A stretch of 64,000 nucleotides of DNA, taken from Lepidodermella squamata (Eukaryota > Gastrotricha). Below, piece by piece: positions 52,438 through 64,000 of the stretch; within the stretch, counting starts at the first letter, position 1, and each line of letters opens with the position of its first letter. The DNA lies in contig JBLDXI010000009.1 of the NCBI GenBank assembly GCA_047495785.1, positions 62,001 to 126,000 on the forward strand. The letters run 5' to 3'. Under the pieces are notes generated by a model. The model saw nothing but the letters and a program-made list of their open reading frames with translations. It had not been told where the DNA came from and did not search any database. The translations under genes and the position numbers were made by a program.

Positions 52438-55400
52438 TTAGCGTGGAGTGCTGCCGCCGCTAGAGCCGAACGCCGAGCTGGTCATGCGCGCTTGAGGCAC
52501 GCCGATCGAAGACATGCGTTGCTGACCCCCATCGCGACCGCCCGCCATCGAACCGGAAGTGGCCGAGGCAGATATCGACGAGGCGATCGATGGAACGGAC
52601 GCCAGGCTGAGAGTGCTGGCGCTCACTGCTAGCAACTGCAGTTCAGCGTCATCGGTCGGCTGTTGAGAAGCTGCGGCTACAGCGCCGCAATCCAGACCCA
52701 GCGACGTCGTCTGCGAGTCAAACATGTCGAGATCTCGCCGATGGCGGTCGCGCAACGCAGCGAGGCGTTCTTTGCGGTCGGCGGCTAACCGGTCCGATTC
52801 ATTGTCCATTCGCTGTTCAAGAATGCCGAGCCGCAGTGAAACCTTGTGCTCGAGCCCGTCGCGCTCGCGCCGTTGCTGGGCAATCAGCGCCAGGCGAGCG
52901 CCTTCCTGCCATTGCACGAGCAGGGCCATTTCGTGGTCAAGCTCGGCGTCAAGTTGCGCCAGTTCTGCCCGCTGTGCGTCGGTCAGCTCAAGCGTCGCCG
53001 ATTCGCGTTCCGACAGAATGCGCTGTTCGTACTCGGCTGAGATGCGCCAGATGCGCTCGCGGCCTTCGTTCGTCTGCTGCATTTCTGGCGGGATACTTTC
53101 GATCGCTGCGCGAAGTTCACGCTTCAACTGTTTTTCGCGCCGCTGGAGATCACGAGGCAGCTGCTTCGTCTCGGCGGCCTGCTTCTTCTTCAGATCCGAT
53201 CTTCGCCGATCGGTATACTGGCACTGATTGGTGACTTCGAGCTGATGCTGTTCGGTCAATTGCTTTGACCTAAGCGCGTGCAGAGCATTCATATGCCGCA
53301 TTTCTATGTCCCGCTGGAGAACGAAAATATCGCAATTATAAAATTGCCCACCTTAATAAAATTCAGAAACTCACAAGAGTATCATGTTGTCGCATGAGTG
53401 TGTTATGCAATCTTTCCAGTTGCTCTTGCCTACTGTCCATATGTCTACAGACTAGATCCAACTCGACGCGCTGGTAACGGAGAAGCAAGCTCCTCGCCAG
53501 ACGCCGCTTCTCGAACGCCGCGACGGCCATTTGCCGCTCGGCTAATCTCGCCATTTCATTGATGCCATTATTTTTCCACTCGGTTTTCAACGACTTGACC
53601 CGCTTTTCGCGCTCCCCGCGTGCCAAGTCATTCAACTGCTTCTTCAGCTCGGCAACACGTTGTTTCCGCTCCTTTTTCTCCGTTGCCTCAAACCGCTTCC
53701 GTTCGTTCTCCTGTTCCAGAGAAATGCGACGGCTGACTTTCTTCTCGGCAGCAGCTGCCAGGCGCTGCTCGTTTTCCAGCTTGCGGCGGTCGGAAGTTAT
53801 CGCCTCGGCGAGTTCGCGCTCAACAACTTGCCGCAACTGCTCGTACTCGCGGTCGGCACGCGCTTTCTCGGCGTCGAGTTCGGTTTTACACCGCTGCTCC
53901 AACTGCGTCAGTTCACGCGCGTGTATCTGGCGTTGGCGCTTGTAGTTGTGCATATCCTCGTGCCAGTTACTATTGCCCAACTGCGCGTCTTGAATCTGCC
54001 GCCGCTGGGTGCGGATAGTCGCAACGCGGTCGCTGCCGAAATTACCACCATTAGCGAGAACCGACGCTCCAGCCAAGCCCGCCATCTGATTCGAAGCCTG
54101 TTGCTGCGCGTGATGCTGCTGCATCGCCTGATGGTAGGCGGCGATTTGCTGAGATGTCGGTTGTTGAAGTTGAGAATGGTGACTTTGCTGATGCTGTTGC
54201 TGTTGTTGCTGCTGCTGATAATGGTGACCGTGCTGGCCGTGATGGCCTCCCGGGGTCGGGGTACCAGGCACTTTCGGCGTTTCACTGCCACTCGACGCAG
54301 AACTTCGAGGCAAGTTGGCGCCCAATAACGCCGCTTGCTGGTGACCTGCCTTGTTGTGCTGCATAGCAGGCGAAGGTGGGACGCTGCTAGACAACGCGCT
54401 GCTTGCTTGCGGCTGCTGAGGCGGGTACTGCGAAAGGCGCCGACCCGCCACTGCACTACTGCCGCCATTCGCTGCTCCGGATGACTTCTGCTGGACCTGC
54501 GCAGACATCGGCCGCACCTGAGGCACCGTCTGTGGCTGTTGAACCTGTTGTTGCTGTTGATGGCTGCTCGCCGAACTAATATTACTATTACTAGCAATAC
54601 TGGAGCCATTGCTTAGAAGACTAGATGAGAGACCAGTTTGCGACGGCGTCCGAGTGCCTGATTCCGTGTCACCATCACGCTCTTCGCCGTGCTTCTCGTC
54701 ATTGCTGATGAACTTTCGCATGCGTCGCAATTCCAGATTGTTGAGTTGTCGAACTTGATTTTTCGTTCGCTCGAGCAAGTCTCGCAAATCACTCGACGCC
54801 GTCGAAATGTGGGAGGCGATGAAAGGCAGAGAAGTCAAGGCAGACGCCGACGGTCGGGAAGCCGGGTTCTTTTCGAGACAAAGCGCGATAAAATTTCGTA
54901 TTTCGTCGCTCCAAAACGGAGCAGTGTCACTGGAAGATTTATTCGACCCATCATTCTCGTTATTGGCCGGCGGTCGGTTTGATAGACGGGGCGGGTCGTT
55001 CTGCGGAATGTGGTACAAAGCCGCCATGGCATTCATGTGGAAGAGAGGGGGCTTCCGTTCCGCAAGTTCGATACACGTGATGCCCAAACTCCAAATGTCG
55101 ACTTTATGGTCATATTCGCCTGTATCCATCGCGACGATCATTTCTGGAGCCATCCAATACGGCTGAATAAGGTTACGATTTATCAGAGAAATGTGTTGAT
55201 TTATCACTTACAGTTCCAACGAAGCTGTTGGCGGGTGAGTGGAGCGATGCCGAACCGAAATCGCCTAGTTTCACGACCGCGTCGCTGGTCAACAAAATAT
55301 TGCCAGCTTTGACATCACGATGGATGATATCGTGGCTGTGAAGGAAAGCCAGAGCCAGAGCGACGGACATGGCTAGCCCAGCAATTTCACTCTCTCGCAG

Positions 55401-55826
55401 CGAATCTTTGGTGACTTCCAAGATGTCGGCGGCACTGCCGAGGCAATATTCCATGACCACCCAACAAGTATTCTGGCGCATGTAGGCTCCCCGAAGCTCG
55501 ACACAGTGCCGATGATGGATTCGCGACAATATTTCCACTTCTCGCCGAATGTCCGACCACTTTTCAGCCGACTTTTTACCTGAGAACTGCATCTTCTTAA
55601 TGGCAACGATTTCATGCGTCTGGCTATGCTCAGCCTAAAGTGTAACAAATTGTAAAAATCCAAGTGAAAATCAATGACGGAAGAATCAAACCGCATAGAC
55701 AGCTCCAAAGTTGCCATGGCCAATCTCTGAGAAATTCACGAACAAGCGTTCAGGATCATCCGTTGAAAACAAGGCCAAAGTCGGATCGGCATTCTTTGAT
55801 GATGACTGAAACAAGTTTTTAGCCAT
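52438..55826 (-). CDS. taok: serine/threonine-protein kinase TAO (STE20 family)
   Basis: Minus-strand exons 55826-55692, 55634-55212, 55162-53375 and 53313-52438 join in phase to 1,073 residues, close to vertebrate TAOK1/2 length. The kinase domain spans about 30-285: glycine loop [15 protein letters not shown] lysine K58, HRDVKAGN with catalytic D152, DFGSAS at 170, GTPYWMAPE, and [18 protein letters not shown], which is diagnostic of TAO. A Gln/Ser/Pro-rich, poorly conserved linker follows. The C-terminal half is strongly charged coiled coil (for example [20 protein letters not shown] and [20 protein letters not shown]), as in the family. TAO kinases act upstream of MAP2K and Hippo/MST kinases and on microtubules. 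The intron after the glycine loop is 57 nt. The last about 90 residues are Ser/Ala-rich and non-conserved. RUNDC1-like lies 690 nt upstream on the same strand. Confidence 0.96.
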
Positions 55827-56516
55827 ACGCAACTTCCAGTTGCGCTATGGCTACAGAGCCAACTTATTTAATAACAACTAAAGTGAGAAAAAGAGGATCA
55901 TTGATGACACTTTATCGCATTATTTTTTGATGAAATTATTATGCACTTGAAATAAGTAACGATATTGTTAATAAGAATGTTTCGAGATAGTAGAATTCGA
56001 GCGTGGTAACCAAAAATTATTACCGACACGTTCGATATGTGCACCCATAACCATGCAAACTAGATTTGACGAGCGCGGAAAATCAGACCATCGAAAGCCA
56101 TGCAGGAGAAAAAACCGATCTGGGATCACATAAGACGACAGTTATAATTAAATAAAGCTTTTCGTCAATTAACAAAATAAATTCAACTTCATAATATCCA
56201 CCACCATAGAACCGGAACGATAATTCCAATATACAAACATCTTGCGAGAAACTAAGGCAGGATCACAACATTATTGCGAAGCACAGCGATTTTGACCGAA
56301 AAAGACCGAGGTACACGATTAACAAAAGCGACGCCAAAAATAGCTGTGCAAAGTCAACTAGATGCCAAGATAACACGATGCGCATGGCTTCGTGGAAGAC
56401 CAACCGGAAGTAGAACAAAATTTTCTTGACAAATTTAGATAAGAAATGTTGGTCGAAAGATGAGTTGAAGCCGTCGAAAAAATATCCAAAATACGCCGAA
56501 TAGAATAGAGAATAAA
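55827..56516. other. intergenic between TAO kinase and RUN-domain gene
   Basis: AT-rich, no gene seen. Both neighbours are transcribed leftward, so this is TAO promoter/5'UTR plus the 3' flank of the upstream gene. Confidence 0.5.
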
Positions 56517-58281
56517 CTATACGCTAGGAATGACTATATCCTCGTTCCCCCAATGAGATCTGACGTTGATCAAGTTGCTGTTTTGTGATGATAGCTTGCG
56601 CCGGCCTTTTGCAGCTGCGTCGCTTCTACGCCTTCCGAAAGTCGGCGAATAGCGCTGTTGTTGTTGCTGTTGCTGCAGCAGTTCGTCGAGAAGCCCTACG
56701 GCTTGCACAACACGCTCGGGCGATGCGCGAATCGGAGCCCAAGAAGAATGGGTCGCGCGTAATAGTCTGCGGCATGATGCTATAGCCCTCAACCAAACCA
56801 CTAAGGGGAAGCCACAATTGCCACCAGCGCCGGCTTCTGATGGAGACGGTTTCATCAACCCGAGACGGACGAATCTCGCCCAAGAATGTATGCCGATGGT
56901 AATATTGCTATCTGAACTTATCAATTGAGTAGATTTACTCCTCGGACTAGTAGCATCGCCTTCTTCTTCAACAGTAACCCTATTTATGGCCCCTAACAGA
57001 AGAGTGATGACATCGGACGTCGATTTCTGCCTCAAGCGTCCGTTTTCGACTACAGGTTCTGGCACTCCGAATGATGCACGTAACCTTGCAGCGCTGGCTT
57101 CAGTTGAAGGCGGACCACCCTGTAAAACGAAAAGATTAAATGTTAAGAACTAAAATATCTTCGTTAGTAGGTATACAAACCTGAGAGTCATATATGAATT
57201 TTAATAAGTTCCAACAGCAAGCCGCAACGGGAATTGCTGTCGGTCGAGAATTCTTCTGCGAAGATTTCGAATTATTGTAGCTAAAAATGCGATCTTTTCT
57301 CATTCCATGGGTCAGAGAAACAGCTAAGGAATACGCCAATGCTTCAATCCGCGACTCAATCTCAGGTTCCGGAGCACCGACAAAAGCTCGAACAGTGGTT
57401 TCGAGCAATATAATCACACTATCGGTATCCTCGTCACAGCCATCTGCAATGGCGTGTTTGCTTGAAGAGGGTTGCCGCTGAACGATTCTTGAATTCGATT
57501 CGTTATCAGAAAAATCTGATGCATCGCTGTCATTGGTTGCCACGCGCTGGCGTGATCGTCCACAAGCAAGAGATTGCCACAAGCGGCGATGAAGAGGTAC
57601 TGCAGAAGAATCATCATCGGACTCATTGGAATAACCCCTGGGGTTCAGATCCAAAGGTTTCATATTATCGGATTCTCTCCGCGAAGCATCTCCCTTGCCA
57701 ACGGAACTTTTGCTGTGGTTAAGAAGGCTAGTACCCTCGCTAACACTGCCAGTGGGGCTTTTGCTTTCGTTTTGCTGTAAATAAACAACGAATCTTTCCA
57801 AATCAGTCACTTGTGTTTTCAAATGCTCCAGCATCCTGGTTGGTACAACAGAATTTGCCGATGAAACAGAACCTCCTGGTCCGTCTAATCCTTCAATCAG
57901 AGGAGGTTCGATACCCGCCCCAACAAAATCGATAGGTTTGCTCGCATATTCAGCTAATTCGGTCAGCAACTTGTCACGATGCGCAGATGGAGCGGCAAGA
58001 ACTTGGTGAAGCCTAAACTGCAAATGAGCGCAATGGGTTGCCAAGGCTTGAAGCGATGCAGCCAGTATTGCAGATGTACCATCAGATGCCGTAGCTAATC
58101 CATTCGAATCATCAAAAAATGTATTGTTGCCACCGCTACTAGAAAATCCATTGGATGAAATGTCGCTAATTTTGCCAATGCTTTTCTTCGAATCCTGTGA
58201 ATTTCCCACAAAACGGCCTCCAGATGACTCGAAATCTACCAGATCTGGAGGGAGTTGATCAGGAGTGGACATAAAACTCAT
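56517..58281 (-). CDS. RUN-domain protein, RUNDC1-like
   Basis: Minus-strand exons 58281-57181 and 57119-56517 join in phase (61-nt intron) to 567 residues. The N-terminal half is Ser-rich with a helical segment (ATHCAHLQFRLHQVLAAP...LLTELAEYASKPIDFV) and a short coiled coil (MLEHLKTQVTDLERFVVYLQ). The C-terminal half, from about residue 285, looks like a RUN domain: IILLETTVRAFVGAPEPEIE, VAACCWNLLKFIYDSQ, DVITLLLGAINRV and HSWARFVRLGL. The layout of ELAEYASKPIDF, then coiled coil, then C-terminal RUN domain recalls vertebrate RUNDC1 (about 610 residues). The assignment rests on remembered family features and needs a search. A Gln run lies near the C-terminus. The ATG is 1 nt after an acceptor-like CGGTTTTAG. 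Confidence 0.6.
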
Positions 58282-59914
58282 TCTAAAACCGAAGGTAACA
58301 TGTTAATGATAAGTAAAATAACGGAATTTCGTCAAAAGCAAGAATGAATGAATCTAAAAAACAAATTGCTATATTCATTGATCTACAAGTTATGCAGTTA
58401 ACGATGTAAGGATGATGGATAAATATGTAATGAATGAGCCCACAGGCAAATTTCTCTACGATATTCGGCCTCTGCTTTGAAGATTTCAAGCCACAGTCGC
58501 AGCAATTTTATGATGAGAAAACCAAGTTTGCGAGACGTGGCATCTGATTCCCTTCCTCTCAAAAAAATGGGTGTTTACGCAGCAATGAGCGTGTCTCAGC
58601 TCGCGAAGCACTCGTTTGATGCTAAAAAAAGATAGGACCGAATCACTTGCCACGTATCACATGGTCAGTTAGCAATTGGTCAAGGTTTCTTCCATCTTCC
58701 GCGTAGATGGACCAATAACCAAGAACCCTCGAGTTAACTAAAATACAACTCGAAATAAAGTGATCTACATATATACTGCGAAATTGATGACAGGGATAGA
58801 TTATATCCCACCTCCACTTCTGGCGAACAGGGCGTGAGGTAGATCTCAGGAACCTGCCACCGATAAGCTCAAACGATTTAAAAGGATGTTTTCGTTGTGC
58901 GTGAGCGTTGCCCACCCCGCCGACCGCCGAGTTCAGACGATAGAAAATAGTAATTGCGTCACGTCAGACAAACATCTTAAGCTAGAAAACGCCGGAATCG
59001 AGCCCCGTCAATGCACTTTCAACCTCAACTGCGGCTGATCTGAAGCACCAAGTGAGCGCAGCCAAATGCGTCAACTTTCAAAAACGTTTTTTTTGCCTTA
59101 GGGGATTTTAAAAAAATTTTTAGTTGGAGGCATTTCGGAAAAAGAGATGAGCAATTGCGATGATATATAATAGAGAATTTAATAAAAATAAAATAATTTT
59201 GGCGACCTTGAGTTGCGGCGGGAATACCAACGTTTTTGTCTTCGGCGTTCGGCGCCGCCGCGGCCCAAACCCGCGCGCCCTTGGCACTTTTTGGCATTCG
59301 CTGGATAAGACGTAACTGAACTCTGAACTGCTGTTCGATATCTCCGGAGATGTGTGCTTGGAATGCAGAGTGCACGACAAGCAGCTGCTTTCCTCGCCGT
59401 AGAAATGTCATTGTTGGCTGCGATCGAAAGATGACTGGTGGAAAGAAAATCGTTTACTTGGATTTCATTAAGTAAACGCATTAAACCTTTTGATTCACCA
59501 CTTGCAACATCCCGTATGTCATGTGGCCACTCGCCAAGCCACCTTGCCGAGTTTACCAAATAGCAACTGGATCAATGGATCGAATTAGAGCCCCAGATTT
59601 TTTACTCGCTGTTCTTTACCGAAAGCTCCCATGAAAACCATGACTTGTGATAAACGGGATGCTCTTACACCTTCATCTTCTGCATTTGGTCCAATAGTGC
59701 TACCAGAAATGAGGACTGGCTCTGACTCCATTCGTCAAGCCATAGCAATAAGGTTGTCATGGGACCAAAACTCAGGAGATTCCTACAAAAAGGCAGCTCT
59801 TCCCATCTATACAGCCATCTTGTATAATCGCCTATTATGTGCATCTTTAATCGAATCCATTTCTTTTAGTTCGAAGTGTTCAACTAGTAATGTTTCTAAT
59901 TGTTTAGGTTTAAT
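58282..59914. other. divergent intergenic region between RUN-domain gene and SRCAP
   Basis: The flanking genes are transcribed away from each other. Frames open at 59025-59559 (minus) and 59631-59963 (plus) overlap and show no family features. A TTTAG acceptor-like site lies 7 nt before the SRCAP start. Confidence 0.5.
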
Positions 59915-62900
59915 ATGGCAGATAATCGATCACCTTGCGATGACAGTGATGATGAAGTGTTGAGCCCTTATGTTGGCAAGAGATTAAAGCTGGAACCCAC
60001 TTCATCTGCCTCGACTGATAGTGCTTGGGTTGAAAACGGACCCTTTACAGAATTTCTTCGCAGAGAAGAACAAAATTTGCAAACTCAGTGCAAAAACTGT
60101 TTGGCTGAGTTATTTTTCTTCGAGAATGGAAATATTCTCGATTTTATTTCTTGGCAAGAGGTATGGATGGCTGTTATCAACTGAATATGTTTTTACTGGT
60201 GAGAATTTAGAATGATTCCGATAATGCTGCTCTTCAAAAAGTCATTGAGGACTTCGCTCGCTCCTTATCAGACCAGCCGGTTAAACTGGAGACAGATCTG
60301 CTGAACGTTGCTCAAGTTCCCAGTTCGAATGGTATAATATTTTGGTATTGTTGGCATTAAATTTTGAATATTTTTTGACAACATAGTGAGGGCAGCGAAT
60401 TCTTCAGCTCAGAGACCTGCCAATATTTCAGTATCTGAAATGTCACCTAGAAGTAGCGGGGTGAGCCCTGTCGCTACGCGCAACCGACTGTTGTCTCCAG
60501 TCTCGGCAGTCTCACTGACCGGTTCTCAGCATGGAGGTTCTCCGTCACGCGGGTCCTGTTCTCCGTTATCGCCAAGCCGTAGGACGAGACACGGAACCTC
60601 AGAGCCCTCAGCTGTCGAAGTGCAACCTGAACAGTCAAATAATGCCAGCATGCAATCTTCGCTGGTTACTACAACGCCACAGCCGACTCATAGTCCCATT
60701 CCGCAGAGTATTCTTGCGTTAAAGGAATCTCAAGAAAATGCAGCTGAACGTGCTAAGCATGTGAGTATATTTGAAGAAATAGACATTTCCAATGCATAAA
60801 CCGATGTTATTTAGGAAGCTGAAATTTTGCGGCGTGTTGCCGAGTTGCAGCGTGAAGGTCTTTGGTCTGCAAGACGTTTACCGCGCTGTGCGGAGGTAAC
60901 CACACTTCACTTGAATTTATTCTAAAGCTATCCATTATTTTCATTCTGAAGCCCCCTCGACCAAAATGTCACTGGGACAGTTTGCTTGAAGAAATGGTGT
61001 GGATGTCCACCGATTTTGCGGAAGAAAAGAAGTGGAAAAAAGCGGTTGCCAAAAAGGTATGAACTTGAATTTTTCAGCTGAACTCGTACTTGAAATGTTC
61101 CATTTTGCATGAAGATTGCTCAAGCTGTTGTGAAACATGTAACTGAAACAGGCCTCCACGTCACACTTGGATGCGATGAAGTTTCGAACGAAGCTAGCGT
61201 TGTTGCCGAAGAAGATGTCGCAGTAAAAACTTGTCGGTCGATTGCTCTAATGGTCGAAGAATTTTGGAGCCAAATGCTGCGAATCGCATCTTGGCGGCTA
61301 GAAACCAGAGAGGCCGAGAAACACAAACGAGAACGAGACATGCACCTTGATTTTATCGTTGGCCAGACTGAAAAATTCAGTAATTGGTTGAGTGAAGGCT
61401 TGCTCCAGTCTAAACCAGCCGAAGATGAAGCTTCAGAGAAAATGGACGAGGACGACGATGATCAAAAGGAATTTGACGACGAAGCCAACGATGACGAATT
61501 TGTGCCGCAGAATGCTGCGAATGACGAAATGGATGACGAAGAAACTATTGCTAGGGAAGAAGCCGAAAATGGCGAACAGGCCGAGGCGGAGGTAGATGCC
61601 CTCAAGGCTGAGGCGGTAATGGGCGTAGATGATTTGCTGGCGAGCTTGCCTCCTGAATACCTAAGCCAATTAGGCTTGAAAGACGCTGTACTCACTAGCG
61701 CATCTGAAGGTTCGTCTTCTCGAAGGAGGAGAAGAGGCGAGCCGCTAGTTCAAGACAATCCACCTACAGCAGAGGCACCCGCCATTTCAAGCGATGTCAA
61801 AGAGCCAGAAGTTACGGTCATCAGTGAGCCGACTGATAGTTCAGGCCGTCGGGAACGTCTCGACAAACTTGCTGAAGTCGCTTCGAGTATGCAGCCTGGT
61901 ACTGCCAATGAAGCAACGCGCACCCCAATTCCGTTTTTGTTACGTGGTGGTGATTTGCGTGAATACCAACGTGTCGGACTCGACTGGCTTGTGATGCTGC
62001 ACGAGAAGAATATTAATGGCATCCTCGCTGACGAAATGGGCCTCGGAAAAACCATTCAAACCATCTCACTTCTCGCTCACCTTGCTTGCGCGAAGGGTGT
62101 ATGGGGTCCTCATATTATTATTGTGCCCGCATCCGTACTTCTCAACTGGGAAATGGAATTCAAACGCTGGCTACCAGCATTCAAGGTAAGATCACGAAAA
62201 CGTGCGATTAACTTTTGCAAAAATTTTATTTTTAAAGGTGCTCACTTATTATGGATCGGTGAAAGATCGCAAGGAAAAACGGCGCGGTTGGACTGATCCG
62301 AATGCATTCCATGTTTGTATTACAAGTTATCAGCTGGCAGTTATTGACCAAGGTGTGCTTCGCCGGCGAAGGTGGCACTATATGATTTTGGACGAAGCGC
62401 AAAACATCAAGAACTTTCGATCTCGCCGCTGGCAGGCGTTGTTGTCAATGCAAAGCATGCACCGGTTGCTATTGACCGGCACGCCGTTGCAGAACAGCCT
62501 CATGGAACTGTGGTCGCTGATGCACTTTTTGATGCCACAGCTGTTTCAGTCAAGTGATGATTTCCGTGACTGGTTCGCCAACCCGCTCGCTTCGATGGTC
62601 GAGGGCGATCGCGAGTTCTCGGAGAATCTCATCGTTCGTCTTCACAAAGTTCTTCGGCCGTTCTTGTTGCGGCGTCTTAAAAAAGACGTCGAACGGCAGC
62701 TGCCCTCTAAAGAGGAGCACATTGTGCCGTGTCGGCTGTCTCGCCGCCAAAGATTCCTTTATGACGACTTCATGTCCCGAGCCAGCACCCGCGCCGTTCT
62801 CCAGGGCGGCCAGTTTGTCTCCGTGCTTGGCGTGCTCGTGCAGTTGCGAAAGGTCTGCAACCACCCTGATCTCTTCGAGCCGCGGCCTGTCAACTCGCCG

Positions 62901-64000
62901 TTCGTCTTGCCGGACCCGATCGTGTACACATCACCAGCCCTTCTAGCCGACATCCCGGTGAAAAACAACCAGGCTCTGGAGTGGCTTATTGGTGAATATG
63001 TACAACAGCCAACTCTTACCGGTTTTGATTTCGATCGTCGTGCTGAGCTTTGCCCGTCTAAGCGGCTGTTTTATGACACTTATGTCAATCCCGCCACTGA
63101 AGTATCGACAAAACACGACGTGATGACAGCTCTCGTGCAGCGTCGCGTTCGTCTCCAGGCTTTCCGAGCGCTGGCCGGAAACTCGGCCGTGCCGACTGAC
63201 GTCGAAACTCACGGTGCTGATTTAGCGAACGGAAAATCAGTTGGACGGCTGGCCGGTTCTTCGATGTTGAAACCGCCTGGTATTGTTTATCCGTTGAAAT
63301 GGGACAAAGATCAGGCCGGAGTTTCAAACGGCAGCAGTTCAGAATCCAGCAATGGTCAGGCTCAGAAGCCATTCGTTGAGATTTGCCAGAGACTGGAAGT
63401 GTCCGATCCAAACGCCATCGCAATACCTCCCACAGATGTCGTACTGCGTGTTTGCGCGGAGGAGAACGAAACAGCTAGTTTTCTCGCAGTGCTGAATGAG
63501 CAGCGCTGCAGGACCCTGGCATCGCGGCCCCTCTTTGGCCCTGATCTTCTTCGATTAGTATCAACGTCTGAGCACGTCCGACGGTCGTGGCGCGACTCGT
63601 GTGACAGCGTTGAAAATCTGAATTTATGCAGTGACGAAACCGCCTTATCGCCAATTCTACAAACTTTCGCTATTGCCCTGTACCCAGTCGTGGGCAAACG
63701 ACCAGTGTTCTACTCTTCGATTCGAAGCTCGAAACGATTTGCTGAGGATTTGACTCTGGTAAAACCGAGCAATGCGCCGTCGATGAATCGAATGGAGCAT
63801 TTGGTTCATGTTCGGAAGTTGCTCAACTTTCCAGAATTACGGCTCATTCAATACGATTGCGGGAAACTGCAAGCTCTTGCAGAGTTGCTGCGAGCTCTTC
63901 GAACTGACGGCCATCGCGTTCTCGTTTTCACGCAAATGTCTCGCATGTTGGACGTTCTCGAGCAGTTTTTGTCATTCCATGGCTTTGCTTACCTGCGTTT
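59915..64000 (+). CDS. srcap/domino (ssl-1 type): SRCAP/Domino/Swr1-type chromatin-remodelling ATPase (5' part, cut by window end)
   Basis: Exons 59915-60160, 60211-60331, 60387-60760, 60815-60895, 60952-61056, 61115-62185 and 62238 to the window end join in phase, giving 1,253 residues so far. An HSA domain runs from [12 protein letters not shown] through [25 protein letters not shown] long acidic region and a short [10 protein letters not shown] segment follow. The Snf2 ATPase lobe 1 has [17 protein letters not shown], the Walker [13 protein letters not shown], Walker B-like [29 protein letters not shown] and [18 protein letters not shown] large insertion (about 380 residues) precedes the start of lobe 2 ([35 protein letters not shown]), the split arrangement of the Swr1/INO80 class. 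The complex exchanges H2A for H2A.Z. EP400 is the alternative, but a single Domino-type gene is usual in invertebrates. The stop codon lies beyond 64000. Confidence 0.92.

Noticed and set aside
53559-54366. Plus-strand frames of 128-222 residues opposite TAO kinase
   Set aside because: They are antisense shadows of the charged coiled-coil and Gln-rich coding sequence of TAO kinase.

Overview
This window is nuclear DNA of an invertebrate animal. The genes are intron-bearing and encode animal-specific families: a Lim1/Lhx1-5 LIM-homeodomain factor, a Fezf zinc-finger factor, SERCA, PHF12, TAO kinase and an SRCAP/Domino-type remodeller. Most introns are 50-70 nt with GT-AG ends. A gatC-SRSF1 pair on one strand has only 42 nt between stop and start, with a splice-acceptor-like site inside that gap. 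Several other start codons also sit 0-15 nt after an acceptor-like TTTAG/GCAG. Short introns, a possible operon and possible spliced-leader trans-splicing fit a nematode best, perhaps an early-branching one, but no species-level marker is present. All gene models were assembled by hand from reading frames and splice sites, with intron phases checked arithmetically.

Layout, left to right. 1-2599: gene-free. 2600-7472 (+): Lim1 with a 2.7 kb CpG-rich intron. 8358-9330: a partially duplicated block split by a 430-bp MITE with 8-bp target duplications. 9309-12352 (-): two tandem paralogous multipass membrane proteins of unrecognised family. 13515-15496 (-): a ZnT zinc transporter with an altered metal-site residue. 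15.5-19.8 kb: gene-free, partly GC-rich. 19855-24897 (+): SERCA with two successive pairs of mutually exclusive exons. 24.9-31.3 kb: a 6.4 kb gene desert with one strong hairpin. 31279-33704 (+): Fezf. 33.7-36.2 kb: gene-free. 36169-38843 (-): a secreted protein with sushi-like and duplicated PAN-like modules around a GPGG-rich, silk/collagen-like segment. 39951-42571 (-): PHF12. 42.6-44.9 kb: gene-free. 44921-47705 (+): gatC, SRSF1 and an Spt4 with a long acidic leader. 48163-51421 (-): a leucine-rich-repeat membrane protein and an orphan gene. 52438-58281 (-): TAO kinase and a RUN-domain (RUNDC1-like) gene. 59915-64000 (+): the 5' part of an SRCAP/Domino ATPase, cut by the window end.

The genes do not form one pathway. 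The right half (36-64 kb) is dense in housekeeping and chromatin genes: PHF12 (Sin3 corepressor), Spt4 (elongation), SRSF1 (splicing) and SRCAP (H2A.Z exchange). The left half holds two developmental transcription factors in large gene-poor, CpG-rich surroundings, plus two ion transporters (ZnT, SERCA). The most novel points are the doubly duplicated SERCA exons, a paralog-specific intron made largely of a 29-bp repeat copy, the sushi/PAN/GPGG protein, and the His-to-Asn change in the ZnT metal site.
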